A stretch of 64,000 bases of DNA from a bacterium (lineage in GTDB: Bacteria > Pseudomonadota > Gammaproteobacteria > Pseudomonadales > Moraxellaceae). The position numbers and the translations under genes were made by a program. The stretch is taken from positions 310,001 through 374,000 of the forward strand of contig JAQSDB010000002.1 in the NCBI GenBank assembly GCA_029945725.1. Direction: 5' to 3'. The notes below the pieces were generated by a model. That model had not been told where the DNA came from. It searched no databases and saw only the letters and a list, made by a program, of their open reading frames with translations. Position 1 is the first letter of the stretch, and every line of letters starts with the position of its first letter. Below, one piece after another: positions 32,823 to 41,330 of this stretch.

Positions 32823-34343
32823 ATGGAAACCCGGATTGCCGGCACGATCGGCCCTGCAGTATGTATTACCGAAGCCGACGTTGATGCCGTTCTGTCCTGC
32901 CCGATTGTTATCGGACAGGACAGCGAGTTCCGAGGCAAGGTATCCACACGTCTTTTTGCCAATGACCGGCATGTTCTTAAGCTGAAATCAGGATTTGCCC
33001 TGGCTGAAAAAAGCGCACAACGCTGGTGCCAGATCCAGCTTGAGCGGGAGCGCCTGTTTGGCATCTATCCGCCCCACCGTCACTGGGTTGTGCTCGTGCA
33101 GCCCGAAGGCTGTGCCGTGGCCAATATATCGCTCAGGGGTATTACCCTTGAGGCTACGCTAACCGAGCCCGGGATCAGCACTGATACTGAAGTTGTGACA
33201 GCGCTGATGTCAGGGTTCTTTGCCTGTTATTTCACGTTCTGGAAGCGACACGGTTTGCGCCAGGACGAAGGACTCACCAATTACATTGTTGAATCTGGCC
33301 ATATCTATTACATCGATGACGACATTTATTCCCACGACAATATGCTCTCGTTTGCACATTCACTCTGCGGCATATTGCGGCGTCTTGATTATCTGGATAA
33401 AGCCCAGGTAGCGGCCATCGCGCAACATCTGCGTGCCGAGTTGCTTGTCATTGGCAGCATGATGCCGGCTGTGCTGGCGGAACAATTACGCGATGTCTTT
33501 CTGCCGCCCGATGGCGCGGTGCTGCGGCATGAAATCATCAGTGTGCTGGAGCAGTCCGGCGAGCGCTCGCATGCCGGTTGCCATGACCGGGTTGCCATCC
33601 TTGCTGATATTCACGGCAACCTGCCGGCGCTGCAGGCAGTCCTGGCCAGCATGAAGGAGCAGGGGCTTGAGCATGCCATTGTGCTGGGTGACATCGTTGG
33701 TTACGGCCCCTTTCCCGGAGAGTGCGTGGATTTGCTCAGCACGCGTCCGTGGATATTCTTGCGCGGAAATCATGATCATGCCGCCGCCATGGGCGAGGCC
33801 GGCCCCGGTTTCAGTTTTGCAGCGCGCTGGTCGACGCCATGGACGGTGAGTGTGCTGTCGGCCGGCCAGCGTCAATGGCTGGGCCAGTTGCCGCTGATCT
33901 GGCGTGAAGACGGCTTGTGTGCGGTGCATGGTGCTCCCGTCGATCCCACTTTTTTCAACGGCTATGTGTACGCCGGCACATCGGAACGCAATCTGGATGC
34001 CATGGTGGAAAAAAACATGTTCCTGTGTTTTCACGGCCACAGTCACATGGCCGGGTGCTTTCACCGTAACCGCACCGGCATGGATGAGCGGCTGAGCACG
34101 ACCACCATCAGCATTGACAGCAAGTCACGCTATCTCATTTGTCCCGGTTCCGTGGGTCAGCCGCGTGACGGCTGCCTCGCGGCACAGTACGCCATCTACG
34201 ACAAACGAAAAAACAGCGTTGAATTCAAACGGGTCGACTACGACAGGAAACCCCTGGGTATGGCCATAGTGCAGCACGGCTTTCCCGAATTCATTGCCAG
34301 GCAGTTTCAGATTGAACCAGTTGATCAGGGAGAGTGGACATGA
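32823..34343 (+). CDS. Fusion of a kinase-like domain and a calcineurin-like phosphoesterase
   Basis: It has 506 residues. The N-terminal half resembles a protein- or small-molecule kinase fold: a Lys in HVLKLK (near 53-55), Glu in ERERLFG (near 74-76), a catalytic-loop-like QDEGLTN with Asp148 and Asn153 at the canonical five-residue spacing, and an Asp cluster YYIDDD at 165-167, about where DFG falls. The C-terminal half is a metallophosphoesterase of the YfcE/MJ0936 type: ILADIHGN (Asp262, His264), VLGDIVGYGP (Asp290), RGNHDHA (Asn316, His317), HGAP and FHGHSHM. Having kinase-like and phosphatase domains in one chain suggests opposing or coupled activities. No Shine-Dalgarno is visible; a hairpin touches the ATG. 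Confidence 0.8.
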   Translation: METRIAGTIGPAVCITEADVDAVLSCPIVIGQDSEFRGKVSTRLFANDRHVLKLKSGFALAEKSAQRWCQIQLERERLFGIYPPHRHWVVLVQPEGCAVANISLRGITLEATLTEPGISTDTEVVTALMSGFFACYFTFWKRHGLRQDEGLTNYIVESGHIYYIDDDIYSHDNMLSFAHSLCGILRRLDYLDKAQVAAIAQHLRAELLVIGSMMPAVLAEQLRDVFLPPDGAVLRHEIISVLEQSGERSHAGCHDRVAILADIHGNLPALQAVLASMKEQGLEHAIVLGDIVGYGPFPGECVDLLSTRPWIFLRGNHDHAAAMGEAGPGFSFAARWSTPWTVSVLSAGQRQWLGQLPLIWREDGLCAVHGAPVDPTFFNGYVYAGTSERNLDAMVEKNMFLCFHGHSHMAGCFHRNRTGMDERLSTTTISIDSKSRYLICPGSVGQPRDGCLAAQYAIYDKRKNSVEFKRVDYDRKPLGMAIVQHGFPEFIARQFQIEPVDQGEWT

Positions 34344-35269
34344 CGCAGACAGATAATGTGATCAGGGAGTCGGTCGAACGCATACGCAAGAACATCGACC
34401 GCTTTGCCGGTACTTTCTATCAGACACTCTATGAAAAAGCGCCGGATTTGCGTCGCTTGTTCACCAGCCCCGAGCTGGAGCGCCGCAAGCTAGGCGCCAT
34501 GCTGGCCACGCTGTCGCATATTCGTGACTGGGAAAAGATCGAGCCGGCCATACGCAAGCTGGGTGAACGTCATGTCGGTTATGGCGTGCAGGTCGAGCAT
34601 TATCCGAGTCTGAAAGAGGCTTTTCTGGCTGCGGTGGAAGCGGTGGACGCCGAGCAGTCTCGTCACAGTTTTCCTGCCTGGCAAACACTGCTGGCGCTGG
34701 TGATTGCCACCATGACCGAGCGCCTGACCACGCCGAAGTTGCCGCCTGTGCTGCTCAGTGAGCTGCTTGCCCCGGTATTGCCGGCCGGCACGCACACGCT
34801 GTTTGCCGAAGTGGGCGGTTATGACGTTGTCGAGCGGGTGCACCAGCGTTTTTACGACAGCATCTTTGCCGAGGCATGGCTGGGCGGTTTTTTTGCCACC
34901 AAGAGCCAGCAGTCGCTTGTACTCAAGCAAACCCGCTTCATGGTCGCCGCCTTTGGCGGCCCGGACGAATACCGCTGGGAGAGTCCTGCGCTGGCGCACA
35001 TGCACATGATGGTCACCGATGAGCAGGCGGATATACGCGAGATCCTGCTGCGTAATGCCATCCGTGCCGAAGGCTTGTCGCAGGATATTGAAGACCGCTG
35101 GCTGGCCACGGATCAGGCTTTCCGCCCGGCCATAGTCAAGCAGAGCGATGCCGAGTGCGTGATCCGTTGTCCCGGGCAAATGGCCGTGGTGGTGAAAAAG
35201 CCCATCGGTTACCGGCCGCCAGTACTGCTGGCGCGGTGCACGGCAGGTGAAGATGTGCTGGCCGTGTGA
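34340..35269 (+). CDS. Protein with two tandem globin domains
   Basis: From ATG 34340 (AGGGAGAG box) it has 309 residues. The first domain (about 5-140) looks like a bacterial single-domain or flavohaem-type globin: FYQTLYEKAPDLRRLF with CD1 Phe41, and LGERHVGYGV with proximal His78. The second (about 150-265) looks like a truncated haemoglobin: LFAEVGGYDVVERVHQRFYD, an FGGP turn and AHMHMMVT with His220 as probable proximal ligand. A tail of about 45 residues follows. No reductase or output domain is present. It overlaps the phosphoesterase gene by four bases, so it is part of the operon. O2, NO or redox sensing is inferred. Confidence 0.8.
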   Translation: MTQTDNVIRESVERIRKNIDRFAGTFYQTLYEKAPDLRRLFTSPELERRKLGAMLATLSHIRDWEKIEPAIRKLGERHVGYGVQVEHYPSLKEAFLAAVEAVDAEQSRHSFPAWQTLLALVIATMTERLTTPKLPPVLLSELLAPVLPAGTHTLFAEVGGYDVVERVHQRFYDSIFAEAWLGGFFATKSQQSLVLKQTRFMVAAFGGPDEYRWESPALAHMHMMVTDEQADIREILLRNAIRAEGLSQDIEDRWLATDQAFRPAIVKQSDAECVIRCPGQMAVVVKKPIGYRPPVLLARCTAGEDVLAV

Positions 35270-35358
35270 CAAGGCACAGGCGTCGCTGCCGCTTTTTATG
35301 ATAGTTTTCCCGCCAGAGGCCCGGGCGGCCCGAGACTGTCGGCGAGTGGAGCACAGGG

Positions 35359-35973
35359 ATGAAGTCCAGCAATGTAGTGTGGCAACCAGTGGCCGTTACC
35401 AAGGCGCAGCGCGAGCAGCGCAACGGCTATCGCGCCGCCACCCTCTGGTTTACCGGCTTCTCCGGTTCCGGCAAGTCCACCCTGTCTTATGCGGTGGAAG
35501 AGCGTCTCTTTGCCATGGGCTGCAACACCTATGTCTTTGACGGCGACAATATCCGTCACGGCCTGTGCCGGGATCTGGGTTTTTCCGACACCGACCGCAC
35601 AGAGAACATCCGCCGCATCGGCGAGGTGGCCAAGCTGACCAACCAGGCCGGCGTGATCGCGCTGACCGCCTTCATTTCGCCCTTCCGCAAAGACCGCGAT
35701 CTGGTGCGTGCTTCCATGCCGGAAGGCGACTTCATCGAGATTTTTGTCCAGTGCTCACTGGAAGAGTGCGAGCGGCGTGATGTGAAGGGGCTCTACAAGA
35801 AGGCGAGGGCGGGCGAAATCACCGCCTTCACCGGCATCTCTTCCCCGTATGAGCCACCGCTTGCCCCCGAGCTGGTGGTCGACACCGAGTCCAGCAGCTA
35901 TGCCGACGGCGTGAACCGCATCATCGATTTCCTCTGCCAGCGCGGTATTCTTCCTCCCAGTGCCCGGGCCTGA
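35359..35973 (+). CDS. cysC: Adenylyl-sulfate kinase
   Basis: CysC phosphorylates APS to PAPS, the second step of sulfate activation. The 204-residue protein has P-loop GFSGSGKST (near residue 33), [17 protein letters not shown], the [14 protein letters not shown] helix, [13 protein letters not shown] and [13 protein letters not shown]. It complements the cysD and cysN genes 12 kb upstream, where CysN has no kinase fusion. It could also supply PAPS for sulfation, but no sulfotransferase is seen in the neighbouring polysaccharide locus. Confidence 0.96.
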   Translation: MKSSNVVWQPVAVTKAQREQRNGYRAATLWFTGFSGSGKSTLSYAVEERLFAMGCNTYVFDGDNIRHGLCRDLGFSDTDRTENIRRIGEVAKLTNQAGVIALTAFISPFRKDRDLVRASMPEGDFIEIFVQCSLEECERRDVKGLYKKARAGEITAFTGISSPYEPPLAPELVVDTESSSYADGVNRIIDFLCQRGILPPSARA

Positions 35974-36041
35974 ATGCCCGTCCGGCCTGCGTTCATGGTG
36001 CGCCCAGGGGCTTGTCGTTCAGTCTTCCCCCTGCGCTGCGG

Positions 36042-36070
36042 TAACGAAAACCCCCTGATTTTGCTATAGT
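36042..36070 (+). promoter_or_regulatory. Candidate promoter of the polysaccharide locus
   Basis: An extended -10 element TGCTATAGT (hexamer TATAGT at 36065-36070) is preceded at 17 bases by a weak -35 (TAACGA). It lies 50 bases before the first sugar dehydrogenase gene and points towards it. Confidence 0.45.
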
Positions 36071-36119
36071 CCGCCGCCTGATCGGCAGCAGCCACTTCAT
36101 CCCAAGGGACGCTTTTACA

Positions 36120-37415
36120 ATGTCTGATATCTCCACCAGGACCGTGGCCGTAGTGGGCCTTGGTTATGTCGGTTTGCCCCTGGCACTGGCCTTTGGCCGC
36201 AAGCTCAACACCATCGGTTTTGACATCAGCGAAGCCAAGCTCGGCGCCTACCGCTCGGGCGTTGACCCCACCGGAGAAATGGAGGCCGAGCGGTTTCAGC
36301 AGGCCAGCCGCATCCGCTTTACCAGCAATGCCGCCGACCTGGCTCAGGCAGATTTCATTGTGGTGGCCGTGCCCACGCCGATTGATAGCGCCAAGATTCC
36401 TGATCTTTCGCCGGTGGAAGGTGCCACCCGCGCCATCGCGCCTTACCTCAAGCCCGGCGCCATCATTGTTTATGAATCCACGGTTTATCCCGGCGTTACC
36501 GACGATGTGTGCGGCCCCCTGCTGGAAAAGGTTTCCGGCAAAAAGCGCGGTGTCGATTTCAAACTCGGTTATTCGCCGGAGCGCATCAATCCCGGCGACA
36601 AGGAACACCGCCTGGAAAACATCACCAAGATTGTGGCCGGTGAGGATGCCGAAACCCTGGAGCAGGTCGCCGCGCTCTACGGCACCGTGGTAGAGGCGGG
36701 CGTGTACCGCGCCTCCAGCATCAAGGTGGCCGAAGCCGCCAAGGTGATCGAGAACACCCAGCGCGATGTGAATATTGCCCTCATCAACGAGCTCGCCCTG
36801 ATTTTTCACCGCATGGGTATTGATACCCGCGAAGTGCTGGAAGCGGCCGGCACCAAGTGGAACTTTCTTAAATTTTCGCCCGGTCTTGTCGGCGGCCATT
36901 GCATTGGTGTCGATCCCTACTACCTCACGCACAAAGCCGTTGAGCTGGGTTATCACCCTGAAGTGATTCTCGCCGGCCGCCGCATCAACGATGGCATGGG
37001 CGCCTATATTGCCCAGAAGACCATCAAGCTCATGGTCAGGAATGGCGCGCTCGTAAAAGGTGCCACGGTGCTGGTGATGGGGTTGACCTTCAAGGAAAAC
37101 TGCGCCGATGTGCGCAACAGCAAGGTCATCGACATCATTCGCGAACTGCAGGATTACGGCGCCAAGGTGGTGGTGTGGGACCCGGTGGTCGATGCCGAAG
37201 AAGCACTGCATGAATACGGCGTTACGCTGTCCGACTGGCAAGGCGAAAAAGATATTGCCGGCGTGGTGGCCGCGGTCAGCCACAAGCAGATTCTGGGGCT
37301 TGATCTCGATGCGCTCGCCAGTCGCTGCCAGCCAGGCGCGCCTTTCATGGATGTGAAATCGGTCTTTGATCGCCAGGCCGTCACACAAAAAGGCTTCAAT
37401 CTCTGGCGGCTGTGA
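36120..37415 (+). CDS. UDP-N-acetylhexosamine 6-dehydrogenase (TviB/WbpO type)
   Basis: It oxidises a UDP-HexNAc to the uronic acid using NAD. The 431 residues contain the Rossmann motif VVGLGYVGLPLALAFG, VAVPTPID, YESTVYPGVTDDVC, SPERINPGD, the catalytic Cys in GLVGGHCIGVDPYYL and GLTFKENCADVRNS. The HCIGVDPYYL form and strong TviB likeness favour UDP-GlcNAc/GalNAc over UDP-glucose. The next gene is a matching C4 epimerase, as in wbpO-wbpP and tviB-tviC pairs, so the end product is probably UDP-GalNAcA. Confidence 0.92.
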   Translation: MSDISTRTVAVVGLGYVGLPLALAFGRKLNTIGFDISEAKLGAYRSGVDPTGEMEAERFQQASRIRFTSNAADLAQADFIVVAVPTPIDSAKIPDLSPVEGATRAIAPYLKPGAIIVYESTVYPGVTDDVCGPLLEKVSGKKRGVDFKLGYSPERINPGDKEHRLENITKIVAGEDAETLEQVAALYGTVVEAGVYRASSIKVAEAAKVIENTQRDVNIALINELALIFHRMGIDTREVLEAAGTKWNFLKFSPGLVGGHCIGVDPYYLTHKAVELGYHPEVILAGRRINDGMGAYIAQKTIKLMVRNGALVKGATVLVMGLTFKENCADVRNSKVIDIIRELQDYGAKVVVWDPVVDAEEALHEYGVTLSDWQGEKDIAGVVAAVSHKQILGLDLDALASRCQPGAPFMDVKSVFDRQAVTQKGFNLWRL

Positions 37416-37432
37416 TCGCCCATTCCATATTT

Positions 37433-37459
37433 GTCATCCCCGCGAAAGCGGGGATCCAG
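37433..37459. repeat. Compact family B palindromic repeat
   Basis: GTCATCCCCGCGAAAGCGGG then GATCCAG is a short hairpin, inverse to the copy at 22515-22542. It sits in the 149-base gap between the dehydrogenase and epimerase genes. Confidence 0.8.
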
Positions 37460-37564
37460 CGCCTTGATGTGGTTCGCGTATTTTTGTGAGAAAAAATACG
37501 AATCAGTCGGACCTTTTTAGTGCGTGACCAGCGTGTCTGGCTGAATTTCAAATGGATATAAAAG

Positions 37565-38605
37565 ATGAGTGTGTATCAAGAGCGACTGGAGCAACTCAAG
37601 CAGCAGCCACACGTATGGCTAATCACCGGTGTCGCTGGCTTTATCGGCTCCAATTTACTCGAAACCCTATTGCAGCTCGGCCAGAAAGTGGTGGGCCTTG
37701 ATAACTTTGCGACGGGGCATCAGCGCAATCTGGATGAAGTGCAGTCAATGGTAAGCCCGGAACAGTGGGCCAGCTTCCATTTCATCAAGGGCGATATCCG
37801 CCATCTTGAAGACTGCCGCGCCGCCATGCGCTTTTCCGAATCTGCCCCCGTTGACTATGTCTTGCATCAGGCTGCCCTTGGCTCCGTTCCCCGCTCCATC
37901 AATGACCCTATCACCAGCAATGCCACCAATATCGACGGCTTTCTCAACATGCTGGTGGCCGCGCGTGATGCCGGGGTGAAAAGTTTTACCTATGCCGCCA
38001 GCAGCTCCACCTACGGCGATCATCCCGGCCTGCCCAAAGTGGAAGACATTATCGGCAAGCCGCTTTCGCCCTATGCCGTCACCAAATACGTGAACGAGCT
38101 TTATGCGGATGCGTTCGCGCGCTGCTACGGCTTCAACACCATCGGCCTGCGTTACTTCAATGTATTCGGCAAGCGCCAGGACCCGGATGGCGCCTATGCG
38201 GCCGTTATTCCCAAATGGACCGCCGGCATGATCAAGGGCGAAGACGTATTCATTAATGGCGATGGCGAAACCAGCCGCGATTTCTGTTTCATAGAAAATA
38301 CCGTGCAGGCCAACCTGCTCGCGGCCACGGCAACAGACGAGTCTGCCCGCAACCAGGTGTACAACGTAGCCGTCAGTGGCCGCACCACGCTCAATACCTT
38401 GTTCGAGCAGATCAAGCTGGCACTGGCCAGCAACGGCATCGGGTATGAAAAAAGCCCGGTGTACCGGGATTTCCGGGCCGGCGATGTGCGGCACTCACAA
38501 GCGGATATCAGCAAGATAAAAAACATGCTGGGGTATTCCCCTGCGTATGACATCAAGAATGGTATTGCCAGAGCAATGCCCTGGTATGTCGGGTTTCTGA
38601 AATAA
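37565..38605 (+). CDS. UDP-N-acetylhexosamine C4-epimerase (WbpP/TviC type)
   Basis: It is an extended short-chain dehydrogenase of 346 residues. The NAD loop is [17 protein letters not shown] (near residue 20), with [19 protein letters not shown] following. The catalytic Ser/Tyr/Lys set is in [15 protein letters not shown] and [22 protein letters not shown] with a Ser in that loop is typical of epimerases that accept N-acetylated sugars. It probably acts with the upstream dehydrogenase to make UDP-GalNAc or UDP-GalNAcA. Confidence 0.92.
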   Translation: MSVYQERLEQLKQQPHVWLITGVAGFIGSNLLETLLQLGQKVVGLDNFATGHQRNLDEVQSMVSPEQWASFHFIKGDIRHLEDCRAAMRFSESAPVDYVLHQAALGSVPRSINDPITSNATNIDGFLNMLVAARDAGVKSFTYAASSSTYGDHPGLPKVEDIIGKPLSPYAVTKYVNELYADAFARCYGFNTIGLRYFNVFGKRQDPDGAYAAVIPKWTAGMIKGEDVFINGDGETSRDFCFIENTVQANLLAATATDESARNQVYNVAVSGRTTLNTLFEQIKLALASNGIGYEKSPVYRDFRAGDVRHSQADISKIKNMLGYSPAYDIKNGIARAMPWYVGFLK

Positions 38606-38654
38606 AAATTTGTCGTGAAGCACGGTTGCTTGTGCAAGAAGCGGGGATTGCATA

Positions 38655-39065
38655 GTGAGCTTGATAAAGTGGATCGATTTCCAGAGTCTGGGTGATGAGC
38701 GGGGGAGTCTGGTTGCGCTTGAAATTGGCATGGAAAAAGCCGTGCCCTTTGTAATCAAGCGCGTGTACTACATATACCATACGGCGAAATCGGTAAGTCG
38801 TGGATATCACGCTCATCGTGATCTGAGGCAGGTTGCCATTTGTGTGGCAGGCAGGTGCCGGATGGTATTGGACAACGGAACTTCTCGCGAAGAGGCATGG
38901 ATGGACAGCCCAACCAAAGGTCTATTGATCGAGAGCATGGTCTGGCGAGAGATGCATGACTTTAGCGATGATTGTGTTCTGCTTGTTTTGGCCAGCGAAC
39001 ACTACGATGAGAGTGATTACATTAGAAGCTATGAGGATTTCACAGGGCAGGCAAGAAATTCTTAA
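38655..39065 (+). CDS. fdtA: FdtA/QdtA-type dTDP-6-deoxyhexose 3,4-ketoisomerase
   Basis: It is a small cupin enzyme of 136 residues that isomerises dTDP-4-keto-6-deoxyglucose to the 3-keto sugar. GTG is the start. The core is DERGSLVALEIGMEKAVPF, KRVYYIYHT, GYHAHRDLRQVAICVAG (active-site His residues) and the partner strand SMVWREMHDFSDDCVLLVLAS. FdtA makes the galacto isomer and QdtA the gluco isomer; sequence reading alone does not settle which. The required RmlA and RmlB are not in the window. A remnant acetyltransferase and an aminotransferase follow. Confidence 0.85.
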   Translation: MSLIKWIDFQSLGDERGSLVALEIGMEKAVPFVIKRVYYIYHTAKSVSRGYHAHRDLRQVAICVAGRCRMVLDNGTSREEAWMDSPTKGLLIESMVWREMHDFSDDCVLLVLASEHYDESDYIRSYEDFTGQARNS

Positions 39066-39066
39066 A

Positions 39067-39204
39067 ATGCATTTTCTTGCTGATACAGAACACGCCGGGG
39101 TCAGAAAGAGCTCGTGGGCCTGGCAGTACAGCATTACAAAAGATGTGCCGCATCGTGAAGTAGTAGCTAGTGGGCTGGCCAGAATTATCAGGCATGTAGA
39201 GTAA
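39067..39204 (+). pseudogene. Remnant of an FdtC-like sugar N-acetyltransferase (internal deletion)
   Basis: This 45-codon frame begins MHFLADTEHAGVRKSSWAWQ, which fits the first 22 or so residues of hexapeptide-repeat sugar acetyltransferases (MIHxLADV...GxGTRIWQF). It then jumps to [20 protein letters not shown], which fits the usual end (VTKDVPPxAxVVGNPARII). The whole left-handed beta-helix core, about 100 residues, is missing, in frame. It lies exactly where fdtC stands in fdtA-fdtC-fdtB clusters and overlaps the fdtB start by one base. It is unlikely to be active. Confidence 0.65.
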
Positions 39205-40313
39205 TGATAGATTTCCTGGATTTGAAAAGCATTAATGAAACTTGCCGTGATGAGCTTGTTGATGCCTGTGCGCGCGTGATTGATTCAGGCTGGTATGTCA
39301 CTGGTAATGAGTTGTCACGTTTCGAGGCGGAGTTCGCCAATTACTGTGGCAGCAAGCATTGTATCGGTGTGGCTAATGGCCTCGATGCCCTGACGCTAAC
39401 GCTACGCGCCTGGAAAGAACTTGGAAAACTCAGGGAGGGTGACGAAGTCATTGTCCCAGCCAATACCTATATCGCCAGTATTCTCGCCATAACGGAAAAC
39501 AAGCTGACGCCAGTGCTGGTTGAACCTGATGAGGCCAGCTTTAACCTTTGCCCGCACAAGACCGCAGCGGCCATTACGCCGAAAACCAGGGCCATTCTGC
39601 CGGTGCATTTGTATGGTCGCCTGGCAGACATGCCGGCACTGATTGGTCTTGCCGATCGCCATAACCTGCTGGTGCTGGAAGATTCGGCACAGGCACATGG
39701 TGCCAGTACCAATGGTCAAAAAGCCGGCAACTGGGGGCATGCTTCCGGCTTCAGCTTCTATCCGGGAAAAAATCTTGGCGCGCTGGGCGATGCCGGCGCC
39801 ATTACCACCAGCGATGACGAGCTGGCGCAAACCCTGCGCGCACTGCGCAACTATGGTTCGCACGAGAAATACAAAAATATCTACCAGGGTGTGAACAGCC
39901 GCCTTGATGAAATTCAGGCCGCCATGTTGAGCGTGAAGCTCAAATATCTTGACGAGCATACGGCCCGGCGTCGACAGATCGCGGATCTTTACCTCAATGG
40001 CATCAATAATCCGGCGATTGGCCTGCCGCAGCCGGGCAGCGAGGGGCGGCACGTCTGGCACTTGTTTGTTGTTCGCTGCAAACAGCGTGCAGCGCTGCAA
40101 AAGCATCTGACCGGGTGTGGCGTGCAAACGCTTATCCACTATCCGGTGCCACCACATAAGCAGCAAGCATATACACAATGGGGTACACAGAGTTATCCGC
40201 TGACCGAGCAGATTCATGAGGAGGTGCTGAGCCTGCCAATGGGGCCGTTAATGAGACCCGAAGATATCGCAGTTGTCGTAGATGCTTGCAATAGTTATTC
40301 AGTTGATGGCTAA
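39204..40313 (+). CDS. fdtB: DegT/DnrJ/EryC1 aminotransferase (FdtB/QdtB type)
   Basis: It is a PLP-dependent sugar aminotransferase of 369 residues that should put an amino group on C3 of the FdtA product. The family start [57 protein letters not shown] and the PLP Lys in [18 protein letters not shown] are present, followed by [12 protein letters not shown]. The product would be dTDP-3-amino-3,6-dideoxyhexose. Its usual N-acetyltransferase is broken upstream. Confidence 0.9.
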   Translation: MIDFLDLKSINETCRDELVDACARVIDSGWYVTGNELSRFEAEFANYCGSKHCIGVANGLDALTLTLRAWKELGKLREGDEVIVPANTYIASILAITENKLTPVLVEPDEASFNLCPHKTAAAITPKTRAILPVHLYGRLADMPALIGLADRHNLLVLEDSAQAHGASTNGQKAGNWGHASGFSFYPGKNLGALGDAGAITTSDDELAQTLRALRNYGSHEKYKNIYQGVNSRLDEIQAAMLSVKLKYLDEHTARRRQIADLYLNGINNPAIGLPQPGSEGRHVWHLFVVRCKQRAALQKHLTGCGVQTLIHYPVPPHKQQAYTQWGTQSYPLTEQIHEEVLSLPMGPLMRPEDIAVVVDACNSYSVDG

Positions 40314-40451
40314 GCCGATAATGAGTGCGGTAATTTGGCTCGCCTTTTTTTCAAGATGGAAAAGTCTTTTTGGCAAATTTTCAAGGCTATGAATTTTAAT
40401 GCGTTATTGTGGAAGTGACGGTCTTTGTCATGCAGGTATGAGGAATATGGG

Positions 40452-41159
40452 ATGAAGGATTTTTTGCGTCGGCATCTGAAGGCTGGGTCTTTGGCTAGAT
40501 GGTTGGCTGTCGGTTTTTATTGGCATCCATGGCTATTCATTTTTGCAGTCATTAAAAGCGTAATTGCCACAAAAAAATTAACGGGGCGATACTATCCTGT
40601 TAAGGTGCGAATTGGGGCTGGTCAAAGTCTAAAGGTTTCTGTTGAAAATGATGCCTCTATAAAGATTGATGGAATATTTTCGGTTGATGCCTGGGGTGGT
40701 AGTTGTGCAAGTAGTTCGATAGTTTGTGGAACCGGATCTGCTTTTATCACAATGGGTGATTTTCAAATTGGACCGAATGTGCATATTAGTGTTTCTGATG
40801 GTGCAAAACTTTCGTTGGGTGGAAAAAAATATTCAAGTGGTAGTGGTGTGACGTGTGATTCTCGAATTATGGTCGAGCGCTCATTGGATATTGGTTATGA
40901 CTGCATCATTGCGTGGAACGTTTATATTACCGATTCGGATTGGCATAACATATCTGGAGTTGATCGATGCTCCCCCGTATTGATCGGTGATCATGTTTGG
41001 ATTTCGCACGGTGTTTCCATTTTGAAGGGGGCGGTGATCCCTTCGGGTTGTATTGTCGGAGCTAAAAGCCTGGTTGCAAATGTTTTCGAAGCTGAAAAGT
41101 CTCTTATTGCTGGGGTGCCAGCAAAGGTTATAAAAGCCCAGATGGAGTGGTCCCGGTAG
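40452..41159 (+). CDS. Hexapeptide-repeat acyltransferase
   Basis: From ATG 40452 (GAGGAA box near 40440) it has 235 residues. A hydrophobic N-terminal stretch (about 18-40) may contact the membrane. The C-terminal half has left-handed beta-helix repeats and the active-site-like YITDSDWHNISG, then VLIGDHVWISHGVSILKGAVI and GVPAKVIK, as in WbbJ/Maa-type O-acetyltransferases. The acceptor is presumably a sugar of this polysaccharide. The gene is clearly AT-richer than its neighbours, suggesting recent transfer. It might replace the broken FdtC-like enzyme, but it belongs to a different subgroup. Confidence 0.82.
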   Translation: MKDFLRRHLKAGSLARWLAVGFYWHPWLFIFAVIKSVIATKKLTGRYYPVKVRIGAGQSLKVSVENDASIKIDGIFSVDAWGGSCASSSIVCGTGSAFITMGDFQIGPNVHISVSDGAKLSLGGKKYSSGSGVTCDSRIMVERSLDIGYDCIIAWNVYITDSDWHNISGVDRCSPVLIGDHVWISHGVSILKGAVIPSGCIVGAKSLVANVFEAEKSLIAGVPAKVIKAQMEWSR

Positions 41160-41330
41160 CTTTGTAATAGCTCTTGCTGCTGTCTGAAAGGTCGTTAGCT
41201 TGGGCTTGCTCGTGTGTTGCGGAGCCATAATGATGAGCGTTATCTCCTTGAAAAAGAAACCTGAATGCATGGATTGGCTCACTACCCTGCAGGTTATGCA
41301 GCTTCTGGAAAATAGGGCGGCTAAAGCGGC

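Noticed and set aside
38956-39204. 82-codon frame overlapping the end of fdtA
   Set aside because: Only its last 45 codons (from ATG 39067) show family likeness. The upstream part reads fdtA out of frame.
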